Assembly: GCA_031266255.1 (NCBI GenBank) | Contig: JAISBK010000115.1 | Span: forward strand, 1 to 32,252 | DNA: 32,252 nt | Direction: 5' to 3' | Origin: Treponema sp. | Lineage (GTDB): Bacteria; Spirochaetota; Spirochaetia; Treponematales; Breznakiellaceae | Part shown: piece by piece, positions 24,187 to 32,129 of the stretch | Layout of the letters: the number at the start of each line of letters is the position of its first letter | How positions within the stretch are numbered: position 1 is the first letter of the stretch | Notes under the pieces: model-generated | The model's input: the letters and a program-made list of their open reading frames with translations, nothing else | Told to the model about the DNA's origin: nothing | Databases searched by the model: none | Program-made: the position numbers and the translations under genes

Positions 24187-24975
24187 ATGGGGAATGTCCC
24201 CCTGGAACAGAGAAAAGAAAATGAACTTTGGGTGGAATACCGCCGAGATCGGGATTCAAAGATTCGGGAACATTTTATTAAACAATACGCCCCTTTGGTG
24301 AAGTATGTAGCTGGTAAAGTCGCGATTGGTATGCCGCATAATGTGGAGTTTGATGACCTGGTAGGTTATGGAACATTTGGACTTTTGGATGCTATTGATA
24401 AATTTGATCCTGATAAGGGGGTTAAATTTAAAACCTATGCGGTAACCCGCATTCGAGGAGCCATCTTTGATGAACTCCGTTCCATTGATTGGGTTCCCCG
24501 GTCGGTACGGCAGAAGACCCGGGAAGTTGAGGAAGCCATAGGATCCCTTGAAGCCCAGCTTGGCAGAACCGCCACTGATCATGAGATTGCCGGCTCCTTG
24601 GGGATGGACGAAGGTGAATATCTTAAAACCATGATGAAGATATCCGGTACTTCGGTTCTTTCCCTTAATGATGTGTGGTTTTCAGGGGATGAAAACGATA
24701 AAGTTTCTATTGGGGATAGTATTGAGGCTCCGGTCAGTCTCAATCCTGATGTGATTGTAGAGAAAGATGAGATCCGCCGGGTCATTGTAGAGCATATCAA
24801 TGAATTGCCGGATAAAGAAAAGAAAATTTTAGTTTTGTATTACTATGAGGATCTGACCCTCAAAGAGATAGGTCAGGTACTGGAAGTAACCGAATCCCGG
24901 GTATCTCAATTGCATACCAAGGCAATACTCAGGCTTCGGTCAAAATTAACGAATATTCGTAAGGGGATTGTATAA
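24187..24975 (+). CDS. fliA: RNA polymerase sigma-28 factor (FliA/WhiG)
   Basis: A flagellar sigma factor of 262 residues. Region 2 includes [17 protein letters not shown]...[55 protein letters not shown], the strongly conserved FliA/WhiG core. Region 3 ([21 protein letters not shown]) and region 4 ([48 protein letters not shown]) are intact. It should transcribe late flagellar and chemotaxis genes and, given the promoter-like site at 6393-6419, perhaps its own operon. No FlgM-type anti-sigma factor was recognised in the window. Confidence 0.95.
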   Translation: MGNVPLEQRKENELWVEYRRDRDSKIREHFIKQYAPLVKYVAGKVAIGMPHNVEFDDLVGYGTFGLLDAIDKFDPDKGVKFKTYAVTRIRGAIFDELRSIDWVPRSVRQKTREVEEAIGSLEAQLGRTATDHEIAGSLGMDEGEYLKTMMKISGTSVLSLNDVWFSGDENDKVSIGDSIEAPVSLNPDVIVEKDEIRRVIVEHINELPDKEKKILVLYYYEDLTLKEIGQVLEVTESRVSQLHTKAILRLRSKLTNIRKGIV

Positions 24976-24996
24976 CCGGGAGGGAAAGGAGAAAAT

Positions 24997-26961
24997 ATGG
25001 TTGATTTTGTCCAGCTTCAAGCGTTTATGAAACGTCGTTTGGATCAGGATAGGGCCATACGTACGGTTGATACCGAAGGGTCTACCCTAGAAGTAGCGCT
25101 TACCGAAGCAGCTACTTTACTTAATCTTCCGATTAAACGGATTGAATATGAAATTACCGAAAAAGGGGGTTCTGGTTTTTTAGGGGTTGGAAAAAAAGAT
25201 TGGAAAATTCGAGCCTACCAACGGTCGCTTACAGAACAACAGGTGACGGTGACCTCAGTTTTAGCAAACACCGATACAGAGACTGCCACTCCAGTGATTG
25301 TGGATAAAAATGGAGATGTTTTTGTGCACCTGGACGACGATGGGGCCAATCTCAAGGTGGTAGCTCCGGTGATGAAGGGGAAACGGGTAACTAAAGGAGA
25401 GGCTATGAGGGCGCTCACTGCCAAGGGAGTCATAGAAATTGATGAGAACTTGGTTGGTACCGTGGTCAATGAGGCAAAGGGAGTATATGTACGGGTCGGT
25501 AGTTTCGTTCGTAAATACACCAACGATAGTATGGTTTCGGTCAGCGTTACCGATCAAGACATGAAGGCATTGATTACCCTGATGCCCCCTGGACCGGGAG
25601 GAATTGATCTTGCTTTTGAGACGATCCTCAATGTTTTGAAGGATAACCGGGTGGTATACGGCATCAAGGAAGATTTCTTGCAGAATTTCCTGGACCGTCC
25701 GAGCTATCGAGTGCCTGTGGTAGCGGCTGAGGGTATTCCTGCAGTAAACGGCCGGGACGCATACATAGAATACCTTTTTAAGACTACCCAGAAGCGTGCA
25801 CCGGTCCATGAAGGAGCTGATGGAAGGGTTGATTTCAGGGAAATTAACTCGATTCAGAATGTGGTTAAGGACCAGCCCTTAGCAAAAAAAATCCCCCCTG
25901 AAGAAGGGACCGTGGGCAGGACCGTGATAGGAGGGTACCTTCCCGCTAAACCGGGCAATGATATTGAGATTCCTCTGGGGATCAATGTCCATCTCGGTGA
26001 AGATAGGTCCACCGTTATTTCAGATATCAATGGTCAAGTTATACTGGCATCAGGGCTTATCAGTGTGGAACCGGTATACACGGTTCAGGGTAATGTGAAT
26101 CTTAAAACGGGGAATATTATTTTCCTGGGTACGGTGATTATAACCGGTAATGTCGAAGATGGCTTTTCAGTCAAAGCCCAGGGAAATATCGAAGTTAAAG
26201 GGTCCGTTGAAATGGCGGATCTGGAAGCGGAAGGGGATATTATCGTCCAAAAGGGTATTACCAGTCGAAATACCGGTACCGTGAAGGCCGGGAAGTCTGT
26301 CTATGCACGGTTTATTGAGAATGCGGCGATTGAGGCAGGGAATATGGTGATTGTGTCTGATGGTATTATCAATTCCCGGGTGGATGCGTTTAAACGGATA
26401 GTCTGTAAAGGTAAACGGGCCACCATCGTCGGAGGACACCTGCGGGCTGCAGAGGAGATTAATGCCAAAGTTATTGGCAGCGCGGTTAGTGGTACAGAAA
26501 CCATCTGTGAAGTTGGTGTTGATCCCAAGAGTAAAAAAGAACTCGATACCCTTATTGCGCATAAAGGAACCATAGAAAAAGAAATTGATGCAATTAAACT
26601 TGATTTTCAAACCTTGAACAATATTTTACAACAACGTAAATCCCTTCCTGAGGACAAAGAGATTCAGATGCAGGAACTTATGGAACGGCATAGGGCCTTG
26701 TTGGCTGAAATGAAGGAAATAGACGAAAAGATCGGTACGATACAAGAACTGATTAATGGGGTCAAGATCCGGGGACGGGTCTCTGCATCGGATAAGATCC
26801 TTCCGGGGGTTAAAGTCATCATCCGGGATGTGGTTGAAAATGTAAAAAATGAATATAGGGCTACTACGTTTATTCTTGAAAATGATCTCATACGGGTGAC
26901 TAAATATGAAGAACCCGACGAAGAGGCAAAGCGAGGTCCTGATGGCTATACAACCAATTGA
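24997..26961 (+). CDS. fapA: FapA-family protein (DUF342) with N-terminal Jag_N-like domain
   Basis: A 654-residue protein. The first 75 residues (VDTEGSTLEVALTEAATLLNLPIKRIEYEITEKGGSGFLGVGKKDWKIRA) have the Jag_N pattern seen in the RNA-binding protein Jag/KhpB and some FapA proteins. The middle (about 100-500) is the FapA beta-rich fold: GGIDLAFETILNVLKDNRVVYGI, then the repeated hydrophobic-Gly turns of a beta-helix (GNVEDGFSVKAQGNIEVKGSVE..., IVCKGKRATIVGGHL). A charged coiled coil lies at about 510-590. FapA is needed for flagellar assembly and polar targeting in Vibrio; a treponemal role is inference. The start ATG has GGAAAGGAG upstream, and the next gene overlaps by 20 bases. Confidence 0.85.
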   Translation: MVDFVQLQAFMKRRLDQDRAIRTVDTEGSTLEVALTEAATLLNLPIKRIEYEITEKGGSGFLGVGKKDWKIRAYQRSLTEQQVTVTSVLANTDTETATPVIVDKNGDVFVHLDDDGANLKVVAPVMKGKRVTKGEAMRALTAKGVIEIDENLVGTVVNEAKGVYVRVGSFVRKYTNDSMVSVSVTDQDMKALITLMPPGPGGIDLAFETILNVLKDNRVVYGIKEDFLQNFLDRPSYRVPVVAAEGIPAVNGRDAYIEYLFKTTQKRAPVHEGADGRVDFREINSIQNVVKDQPLAKKIPPEEGTVGRTVIGGYLPAKPGNDIEIPLGINVHLGEDRSTVISDINGQVILASGLISVEPVYTVQGNVNLKTGNIIFLGTVIITGNVEDGFSVKAQGNIEVKGSVEMADLEAEGDIIVQKGITSRNTGTVKAGKSVYARFIENAAIEAGNMVIVSDGIINSRVDAFKRIVCKGKRATIVGGHLRAAEEINAKVIGSAVSGTETICEVGVDPKSKKELDTLIAHKGTIEKEIDAIKLDFQTLNNILQQRKSLPEDKEIQMQELMERHRALLAEMKEIDEKIGTIQELINGVKIRGRVSASDKILPGVKVIIRDVVENVKNEYRATTFILENDLIRVTKYEEPDEEAKRGPDGYTTN

Positions 26962-27277
26962 TCTTCAGACTATGTTCAGTCAACTTGATAAAGTTGGTAA
27001 AATTCAGGCATCACAACGAGAAGGTTTCGCTATCCAACAAGCTTTGCAGGGTGTTCAAATCCAAAAAAAAGTGGAAGCACAAATCCAATCGGTAAATGAA
27101 ACCCAGAATACGGGAGAAGGTACTGCAGGGGTGCAAGATCGTAATGCCCGTAACCAATCCGAAGAAGATGGGGCCCGTAAGGAGGAAGCCGGAGAAAATA
27201 CAGAGAATGCGGTAGACACCGTTGTTTCCATCATACGCGATCCGGCTTTAGGAAAAAACATCGATATAAATGGGTAG
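26942..27277 (+). CDS. hypothetical protein in the flagellar operon
   Basis: Unrecognised, about 111 residues from the ATG at 26942, chosen because GAGG precedes it; an open frame from 26906 would overlap fapA more deeply. The first half is Gln-rich and probably helical (IDLQTMFSQLDKVGKIQASQREGFAIQQALQGVQIQKKVEAQIQ). The second half is acidic and Asn/Glu-rich, ending VVSIIRDPALGKNIDING. It has no Cys or Trp, signal peptide or membrane helix. It overlaps the 3' end of fapA by 20 bases, so it is probably translated with it and may act with FapA. An adaptor or chaperone-like role is possible but not shown. Confidence 0.55.
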   Translation: MAIQPIDLQTMFSQLDKVGKIQASQREGFAIQQALQGVQIQKKVEAQIQSVNETQNTGEGTAGVQDRNARNQSEEDGARKEEAGENTENAVDTVVSIIRDPALGKNIDING

Positions 27278-27310
27278 GCTCCTTCTTGTGGTGAGGGCCA
27301 AGGTGGTTGT

Positions 27311-27982
27311 ATGAATGTGTCCATTATGTTTTCCGCAGCGAGTTTTATAGCCTGCGTTTTCTTTTTTGTATATTGTAGGGCCTATCTGAAGCGTCGAACA
27401 GGACCGGAGCGAATTTTGGCTGAATTCCGGGAAGAGGTGTATAAACTGATTGCTGAAATTGACGCAGCCACTGATAAGGACGCGCTTTTGGTGGAAGAGC
27501 GGATAAAAACCCTTCGTGCCCTTTTAGAAGATGTGGATAAGCGTATTAGTGTCCACATCAGGGAAGTGGACCGGCGGCAATTCCAAGAAGAAGTCTATGC
27601 TGAATTAGGGAGAAAGCGCGGCATCACCAACCCTTTTTCTGCAGTTATTCAGCCTTTTCCCAAGGCCTATGATCTTTTTTCCGGTACGCCCAAGACCGGC
27701 GCAGAAGCAGATTCTCCAAAACATGAGGCTTTAGAAAAGGAAATCCCTGCTGTGGTGGGCTTCACCACTCCCGTGGATAGTACGCCTATCCCCCTTAAAC
27801 GGGACCCTACAGGGCCCCGTATCGTGCGGGCTCCACGGGAAATAGCGCCAAAGCCCCTTCCCTTTGCGGAGCAGGTGGCGGAATTATCCAAGGCCGGTCT
27901 TTCCTCCAGTTTGATTGCCGCCCGGCTTGGAGTCAGCATATCCGAAGTAGAGCTGGCCATCGCGATTACCGAACGATCATAG
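27311..27982 (+). CDS. membrane-anchored coiled-coil protein with C-terminal helix-turn-helix-like domain (DUF6115/SwrB-like)
   Basis: A 223-residue protein with an N-terminal membrane helix (about 3-22, VSIMFSAASFIACVFFFVYC). A charged coiled-coil region follows (about 28-100), then a Pro-rich linker. The final 40 residues (FAEQVAELSKAGLSSSLIAARLGVSISEVELAIAI) resemble a helix-turn-helix. This layout, just downstream of the motility sigma factor, is that of DUF6115 proteins and B. subtilis SwrB, which promotes export gate activation. Homology is inferred from layout and position. The 3' end overlaps convergent pyrH by 6 bases. Confidence 0.6.
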   Translation: MNVSIMFSAASFIACVFFFVYCRAYLKRRTGPERILAEFREEVYKLIAEIDAATDKDALLVEERIKTLRALLEDVDKRISVHIREVDRRQFQEEVYAELGRKRGITNPFSAVIQPFPKAYDLFSGTPKTGAEADSPKHEALEKEIPAVVGFTTPVDSTPIPLKRDPTGPRIVRAPREIAPKPLPFAEQVAELSKAGLSSSLIAARLGVSISEVELAIAITERS

Positions 27983-28666
27983 GGGGCCTATGGTGGTACC
28001 GATAAAGGGTTCCCCTTGCAGGATCTTTTGTAAATTTTCCAGGTTACGCCCTGAGGCGCAAAGCACTGCAAGGCCGATTTGGGCTGCATGTCGACTTGCA
28101 ATAGGGTCAAAGGGAACATGCTTTCCCGGTACCCATTCATCCCCCACCAGAGCGCAAAATTCCGCCCAGCTTATGGTGTTTATTGGTTTTGCGCCGGTAT
28201 TGGTACGAGGATCATCGGTATAGACCTGTTCAATATTGGATAAATTGATCACCCTATCGGCCTTAAACCGCTCTGCCAAGAGTACTGCATCATAATCAGA
28301 AGAAAATCCTGGTTTCCATCCTGCGGCTACCAGTACCCGTCCCTCAAATACCCCTTGCGTTGGATCCGTGACCACTGCTTGGGTACACAAGGCCCCCAGG
28401 ATCCCCCGGATAAGTTCCGCATTGAGCCGGGTCGCCATGATGCCTATCCAATCTGCCTGCTCAGGGGAAACGGCGGTTCCTGCTATGTTCTGGTAGGCCT
28501 GCTGCCATATCCGGGCAGGTCCACCACCGCCGACTACCAAAATAAAGCGGCGCTGGGGATCCGCTTCTAAAAGGGTGCTGATGAGGGAGACCAGGTCCTT
28601 TAAAAAGGGTTCATCCACCTTATCAGGGGCTACAATAGAACCACCCAAAGAAATAACCGTAATCAT
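27977..28666 (-). CDS. pyrH: UMP kinase of the amino acid kinase family (archaeal/spirochaete-type)
   Basis: Phosphorylates UMP to UDP in pyrimidine synthesis, 229 residues. The N-terminus VISLGGSIVAP, the glycine loop FILVVGGGGPARIWQQAY, the central ADWIGIMATRLNAELIRGIL and the ATP-side DRVINLSNIEQVYTDDPRTN match the amino acid kinase fold. The GPARIWQQA and WKPGFSSDYDAVLLAERF motifs are closer to the archaeal-type UMP kinases also found in spirochaetes than to the usual bacterial PyrH. The start has AAAGGAG seven bases upstream. It lies 40 bases after the transglutaminase-like gene and may be read from that operon. The 3' end overlaps the last flagellar-operon gene. Confidence 0.85.
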   Translation of the reverse strand: MITVISLGGSIVAPDKVDEPFLKDLVSLISTLLEADPQRRFILVVGGGGPARIWQQAYQNIAGTAVSPEQADWIGIMATRLNAELIRGILGALCTQAVVTDPTQGVFEGRVLVAAGWKPGFSSDYDAVLLAERFKADRVINLSNIEQVYTDDPRTNTGAKPINTISWAEFCALVGDEWVPGKHVPFDPIASRHAAQIGLAVLCASGRNLENLQKILQGEPFIGTTIGPL

Positions 28667-28706
28667 AATACGCTCCTTTTACTTGAACACTCGACAATAT
28701 GCTTTC

Positions 28707-30362
28707 TTATTGTACGTACATACCCGTGATGGTAATGTCGCTCCATAGAGAAGAATAAGACTCAATGCCTCCAATTGCTTCTTCCCAGAGGTTTTGCATG
28801 GCATAATCCCGATTACGCACCGTGATCCTGCCCCGGGGATCCATTTGAGAAAGGTCCCCCTGCCCCCGGGAGAAGGTGATCCGTTGATTATCCAGATTGC
28901 CGAAATAATAACCCTCCGGATCGTGACGGAGATTGAAGTCCGCCGGAACAGCCCCTGCCCCAAGGCAGGGATCCACAGATATCCAGCCGAATCCTTCAAT
29001 CCAGAATTCCGCCCAGTAATGACGGCTAGACAGCCGAGCACGATTTATAAGGACCCCTGAAACGGGAATCGCCGGTATAGCCACTGCTCTGGCCAGGGCG
29101 CAGAACAGGAGTGCCCCAGAATAAGCATCGGCCTGTTTCTGTGCGAGAGCTTCCAGAGCGCTGTTACGCAGTGGTGTCCACTGAATACCTCCTTCATGTA
29201 TAAGCCATTCGTATAGTTTCCGGGCTTTTTCGTATGGATTCCGTTCTCGTCCAATGATGCCATTCGCTGCCGCGGCCAAGTCAGGGTTATCCGAAGGTAT
29301 GAGCGCGGAAGGTAAGGTATATACCGCAGGAATCGGAGAATCTCCGGTTTGCCGAATAGCTTGACTCCGTAGGGTAGTTTCCAGGGTATACACATCAACC
29401 AGGTATGACAGACTCATCCGAGTGCTGGTATGAGCAGGGAGATCGGTTAATTGAAAAAGGGTAGTTCCCTGGTAATGTTCCGCAAAGGGTTCTTTGTTAC
29501 GGGACAACAGGGTAACATTCCGCTGGGAAGCAGAACTAACCGGGTGGGGAATCCAGAGGTACAGGGTATTTGGATCCTTTGCCTCTTGTACCTGGATATC
29601 TACGGTATAGGCAATGGTATAGCTTCGTTTTTCTTTGAAGGTCTTAGTTCCCGGATTGCCGGTAATTGTAAAGAGAACCGGCTTTGAACTACCGCTAGGG
29701 GTACGCACCAGGATATTCCCGCTTACCGCTCCATCAGGAATCCGCAGGCGGATTTCCCGTTCACTCCAAAGCTCATAGCCAAATTCTATTTCAAAGACCT
29801 CTACCCTTTCCGGCTCTTGAGTCAGCTCAGGTGCAGCAGGGGATGGTTCCGCGTTCCAAGCGAAAAACACCCCGCTTCTTTCCCGAGAAGCACCGAAACC
29901 GCTTCCTTGGATGCTTATGAGAGCACCAATGGCGCCTGATTCAGGTTTTATCGAGCTGATTTGGGGAGCCAGGCCGAAATTCCTGTTCTGTACCAGCTCA
30001 GGCATGGCTACCCGGTTTGAAAAGAGTAGAGGATTACTTTTTTTGCCATCCTTATGCACATACACCAGGCCGGATTCTCCCAATGCGGGTATTCTCAACG
30101 TAATACGGTCATCCTGCCATGAAAGGTATGAGGACCCGGTAGGGGATATGCCCGCAATGGTGATGTAGGATTCAAGCTGTTCAGCCCCAAATCTGCTCCC
30201 TTCAATGGTAAGGATATCCCCGCTCATACCGATCCGGGGATACATCGAAACAACAAGGGGAACCTCTTCTTTACAGGCATATAAACACCCGCAGAGGCAG
30301 GGAAAAAAAAGCACATACCAGGTCCGCTTCAAAGCAAAGGATCCTCCCTCCGGGCGTTTCAT
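28707..30362 (-). CDS. lipoprotein with two TIG domains and a Cys-less transglutaminase-like domain
   Basis: A 551-residue exported protein. Residues 11-30 form a lipoprotein signal (KRTWYVLFF...LYAC, probable lipidated Cys30; Cys26 is an alternative). Two IPT/TIG beta-sandwich domains lie at about 35-115 and 132-235. A beta domain (about 245-330) precedes a transglutaminase core (about 370-475). The core keeps helix LFCALARAVAIPAIPVSGV, His448 in RHYWAEFW and Asp464 in WISVDP, but the usual catalytic Cys in G-D-C is replaced: the sequence reads ADAYSGALLF, with Ala413. It is probably non-catalytic. The ATG at 30362 overlaps the upstream gene by ATGA. A TTG at 30332 has GGAGGGAGG upstream and gives a classic signal peptide, so that may be the true start. 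Confidence 0.75.
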   Translation of the reverse strand: MKRPEGGSFALKRTWYVLFFPCLCGCLYACKEEVPLVVSMYPRIGMSGDILTIEGSRFGAEQLESYITIAGISPTGSSYLSWQDDRITLRIPALGESGLVYVHKDGKKSNPLLFSNRVAMPELVQNRNFGLAPQISSIKPESGAIGALISIQGSGFGASRERSGVFFAWNAEPSPAAPELTQEPERVEVFEIEFGYELWSEREIRLRIPDGAVSGNILVRTPSGSSKPVLFTITGNPGTKTFKEKRSYTIAYTVDIQVQEAKDPNTLYLWIPHPVSSASQRNVTLLSRNKEPFAEHYQGTTLFQLTDLPAHTSTRMSLSYLVDVYTLETTLRSQAIRQTGDSPIPAVYTLPSALIPSDNPDLAAAANGIIGRERNPYEKARKLYEWLIHEGGIQWTPLRNSALEALAQKQADAYSGALLFCALARAVAIPAIPVSGVLINRARLSSRHYWAEFWIEGFGWISVDPCLGAGAVPADFNLRHDPEGYYFGNLDNQRITFSRGQGDLSQMDPRGRITVRNRDYAMQNLWEEAIGGIESYSSLWSDITITGMYVQ

Positions 30363-30958
30363 GGGCTTATTGCAGGGCTTACCGGTTTTACCGGAACCGC
30401 CGTCCCCTCAGGGGAAGAAGCCGTATCCCCCTCCTGGGATAGCGGAACTTCCTGAACATCAAGAGGATCTTTAGGCTCTGTGTGATAAGGGTGTAATTCT
30501 AATTGTATTTCTATATGGGCCGTATCTTGGGAATCAACCGAACCAAGGGGGAAAAAATAGATCTGTTCCCCAAATTCCAGAGGAATAGTCTGTATGGTGG
30601 TCTGATACCGGATGCCTTGATTGGGGATATCTACCCATATTTGCCCCTGGGCTACTAAGAAATTGTTACCATTGTCCCGGAGATAGGGGGTAAATTGCAC
30701 GACTACGAGAATATTAGTCCCCACAAGCTTCAAGCTCACCGGCTTTCCAGGAATCGTAACTTTTGACTTAGAGGAATTCCAGACCTCCTGCTGATTTTTC
30801 TCTACTATTCGGGCAATAATATCAAAAACTACTGCCCGTTCTTTGAGACCAGGCAGTAGTTCTTCCAGAGAAGGTTCCTGGGCTGCCCCCCCCCCGGTAA
30901 CAAGAAACAACAGACTTCCAAAGAGCGTTATCCGCCGTAAAAGCGCCTGTGCTTTCAT
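30359..30958 (-). CDS. secreted protein of unknown function
   Basis: Not recognised, 199 residues. A signal peptide is clear (MKAQALLRRITLFGSLLFLVTGGGAAQ, cleavage likely after AAQ-type residues near 27). The mature part opens with a helical stretch (LEELLPGLKERAVVFDIIARIVEKNQQEVW), followed by beta strands (VSLKLVGTNILVVVQFTPYL, QIWVDIPNQGIRYQTTIQTIPLEFGEQIYFFPL, AHIEIQLELHPY), then a Pro/Ser/Glu-rich tail of about 45 residues. It has no cysteine. Four-base overlaps with both neighbours tie it to the sigma/anti-sigma pair and to the TIG lipoprotein. A periplasmic partner of one of them is plausible. Confidence 0.7.
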   Translation of the reverse strand: MKAQALLRRITLFGSLLFLVTGGGAAQEPSLEELLPGLKERAVVFDIIARIVEKNQQEVWNSSKSKVTIPGKPVSLKLVGTNILVVVQFTPYLRDNGNNFLVAQGQIWVDIPNQGIRYQTTIQTIPLEFGEQIYFFPLGSVDSQDTAHIEIQLELHPYHTEPKDPLDVQEVPLSQEGDTASSPEGTAVPVKPVSPAISP

Positions 30959-31554
30959 GGACTTCGGTTACTCCTGGAATAATCCGCAGCCCTCAGTATA
31001 GTGGGTTCCCCGGAGCTGAAGAAGCTGCTGGTTTCAGGAAGCCGTATGATCACCAGATCCGTCATATCCTCATTTCCCAAGTATTGCAGTATACTATTCA
31101 TATCCGATGCGGGTATAATGTCCTGCATATCCACCATCTCACTGGCTGCCATGGTATCCTGAGACGGCGGAATCCTGGTGGGCTGTTGGAACAAAGCCAG
31201 GGCAAAAAACATGATGAGCACGGCTGCAGCCGCGGCTGCCACAGGCAGAGGAATCGAAAGGGTACGGCGCCAGAAATTATGGCCCCTCGATCTCCAGCCC
31301 CAGTTTTCGGTTTCTAGAGACATCATACGCTGCCAAATCCGATCCTTTGCAGCTTCCATGGCTGAAATCTTCGGGGTAAGTCCCTCATCAGGCAACTTCC
31401 CCAGGGCTTCCGAATACCTCCTCATCCGTTCAAGCCGGGCGCTACATACCGGACATGAGCGCAGATGCAACTCCATTTTTTCTTTCCATGGAGAAGGCAG
31501 CTCCTCGTCAAGGTATACAGAAATTATTTGATAATCAGGACACATGTGAACCAT
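30955..31554 (-). CDS. zinc-finger transmembrane anti-sigma factor
   Basis: A protein of 199 residues with an N-terminal zinc-binding anti-sigma (ZAS/zf-HC2) motif: His30-x3-Cys34-x2-Cys37 (HLRSCPVC), within MVHMCPDYQIISVYLDEELPSPWKEKMELHLRSC. One membrane helix follows at about residues 93-120 (IPLPVAAAAAAVLIMFFALALF), with an outer domain of about 75 residues. It should hold the upstream ECF sigma factor inactive at the membrane and release it on an envelope signal. The ATG at 31554 overlaps the sigma gene by 20 bases; a second ATG at 31545 is better spaced from GAAGG and may be the start. Confidence 0.87.
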   Translation of the reverse strand: MVHMCPDYQIISVYLDEELPSPWKEKMELHLRSCPVCSARLERMRRYSEALGKLPDEGLTPKISAMEAAKDRIWQRMMSLETENWGWRSRGHNFWRRTLSIPLPVAAAAAAVLIMFFALALFQQPTRIPPSQDTMAASEMVDMQDIIPASDMNSILQYLGNEDMTDLVIIRLPETSSFFSSGEPTILRAADYSRSNRSP

Positions 31555-32071
31555 CCTTCGATAAAAACCCGGCCAAACGCTCCCGGGCTCTAAATACCCG
31601 AACTTTTACATTCCCTTCACTGATGCCCAAGGCACGTCCAATTTCTTTATAATTCAGCTCACCGTATTCTTTTAATATCAATACAATACGCAGATTTTCT
31701 GGTAATTTTTCCAGGGCTGCCTGCACCTCTTGCTGCGTTTCTTGGTTAATCAGTACTTGTTCTCCGGTCTTTTCAACCCTGGTGTCCTCGCGGAAGGCCT
31801 TTTGGTATGCCTTTCGTTCCCTATCTTTACGTTTAGCATAATTGAGGGCAGCGTTTTTGACTACCCGGATAAGCCAATATTTAGCTTCTTCTGCATTGGG
31901 AAAAACCATATTTTTTTCATATAATCGGAAAAAAGCCTCCTGGCACAGATCCTCTGCTGCTTCTTCACTATTAGCGATACGATAGGCCACTCGAAACAGT
32001 ATCGGGAATACGGTATCATACAGTCTACGGAATTCCGTCATGGGTACCCTATCGTCCATAGGTAAAAACAA
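31535..32071 (-). CDS. ECF-type RNA polymerase sigma factor
   Basis: A group IV sigma factor of 178 residues. Region 2 spans about 15-80 (FPILFRVAYRIANSEEAAEDLCQEAFFRLYEK ... YWLIRVVKNAALNYAKRKDRERK). Region 4 spans about 118-170 (LEKLPENLRIVLILKEYGELNYKEIGRALGISEGNVKVRVFRARERL). There is no region 3, as expected for ECF factors. The TTG start at 32071 has AAGGA seven bases upstream; the ATG at 32059 lacks a ribosome site. It heads the overlapping unit of four minus-strand genes. The neighbouring cysS is also adjacent to an rpoE-like gene in T. pallidum, as I recall it. Confidence 0.93.
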   Translation of the reverse strand: MFLPMDDRVPMTEFRRLYDTVFPILFRVAYRIANSEEAAEDLCQEAFFRLYEKNMVFPNAEEAKYWLIRVVKNAALNYAKRKDRERKAYQKAFREDTRVEKTGEQVLINQETQQEVQAALEKLPENLRIVLILKEYGELNYKEIGRALGISEGNVKVRVFRARERLAGFLSKDGSHVS

Positions 32072-32129
32072 GTTTTGTCCTTAATCGTTACACCCATCGG
32101 GGAATCTTCCTGAAAAACCGGGGATGAAC

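Noticed and set aside
25261-25809. Long minus-strand frame opposite fapA (182 codons), and similar antisense frames such as 18644-19207 and 565-891
   Set aside because: They are shadows of well-supported genes, with no ribosome sites and compositions unlike real proteins.
32072-32129. ECF autoregulatory promoter upstream of the sigma gene (GGAAGA ... CGAT on the minus strand)
   Set aside because: The match is partial, and transcription would start at or after the ribosome site AAGGA, leaving no usable leader.
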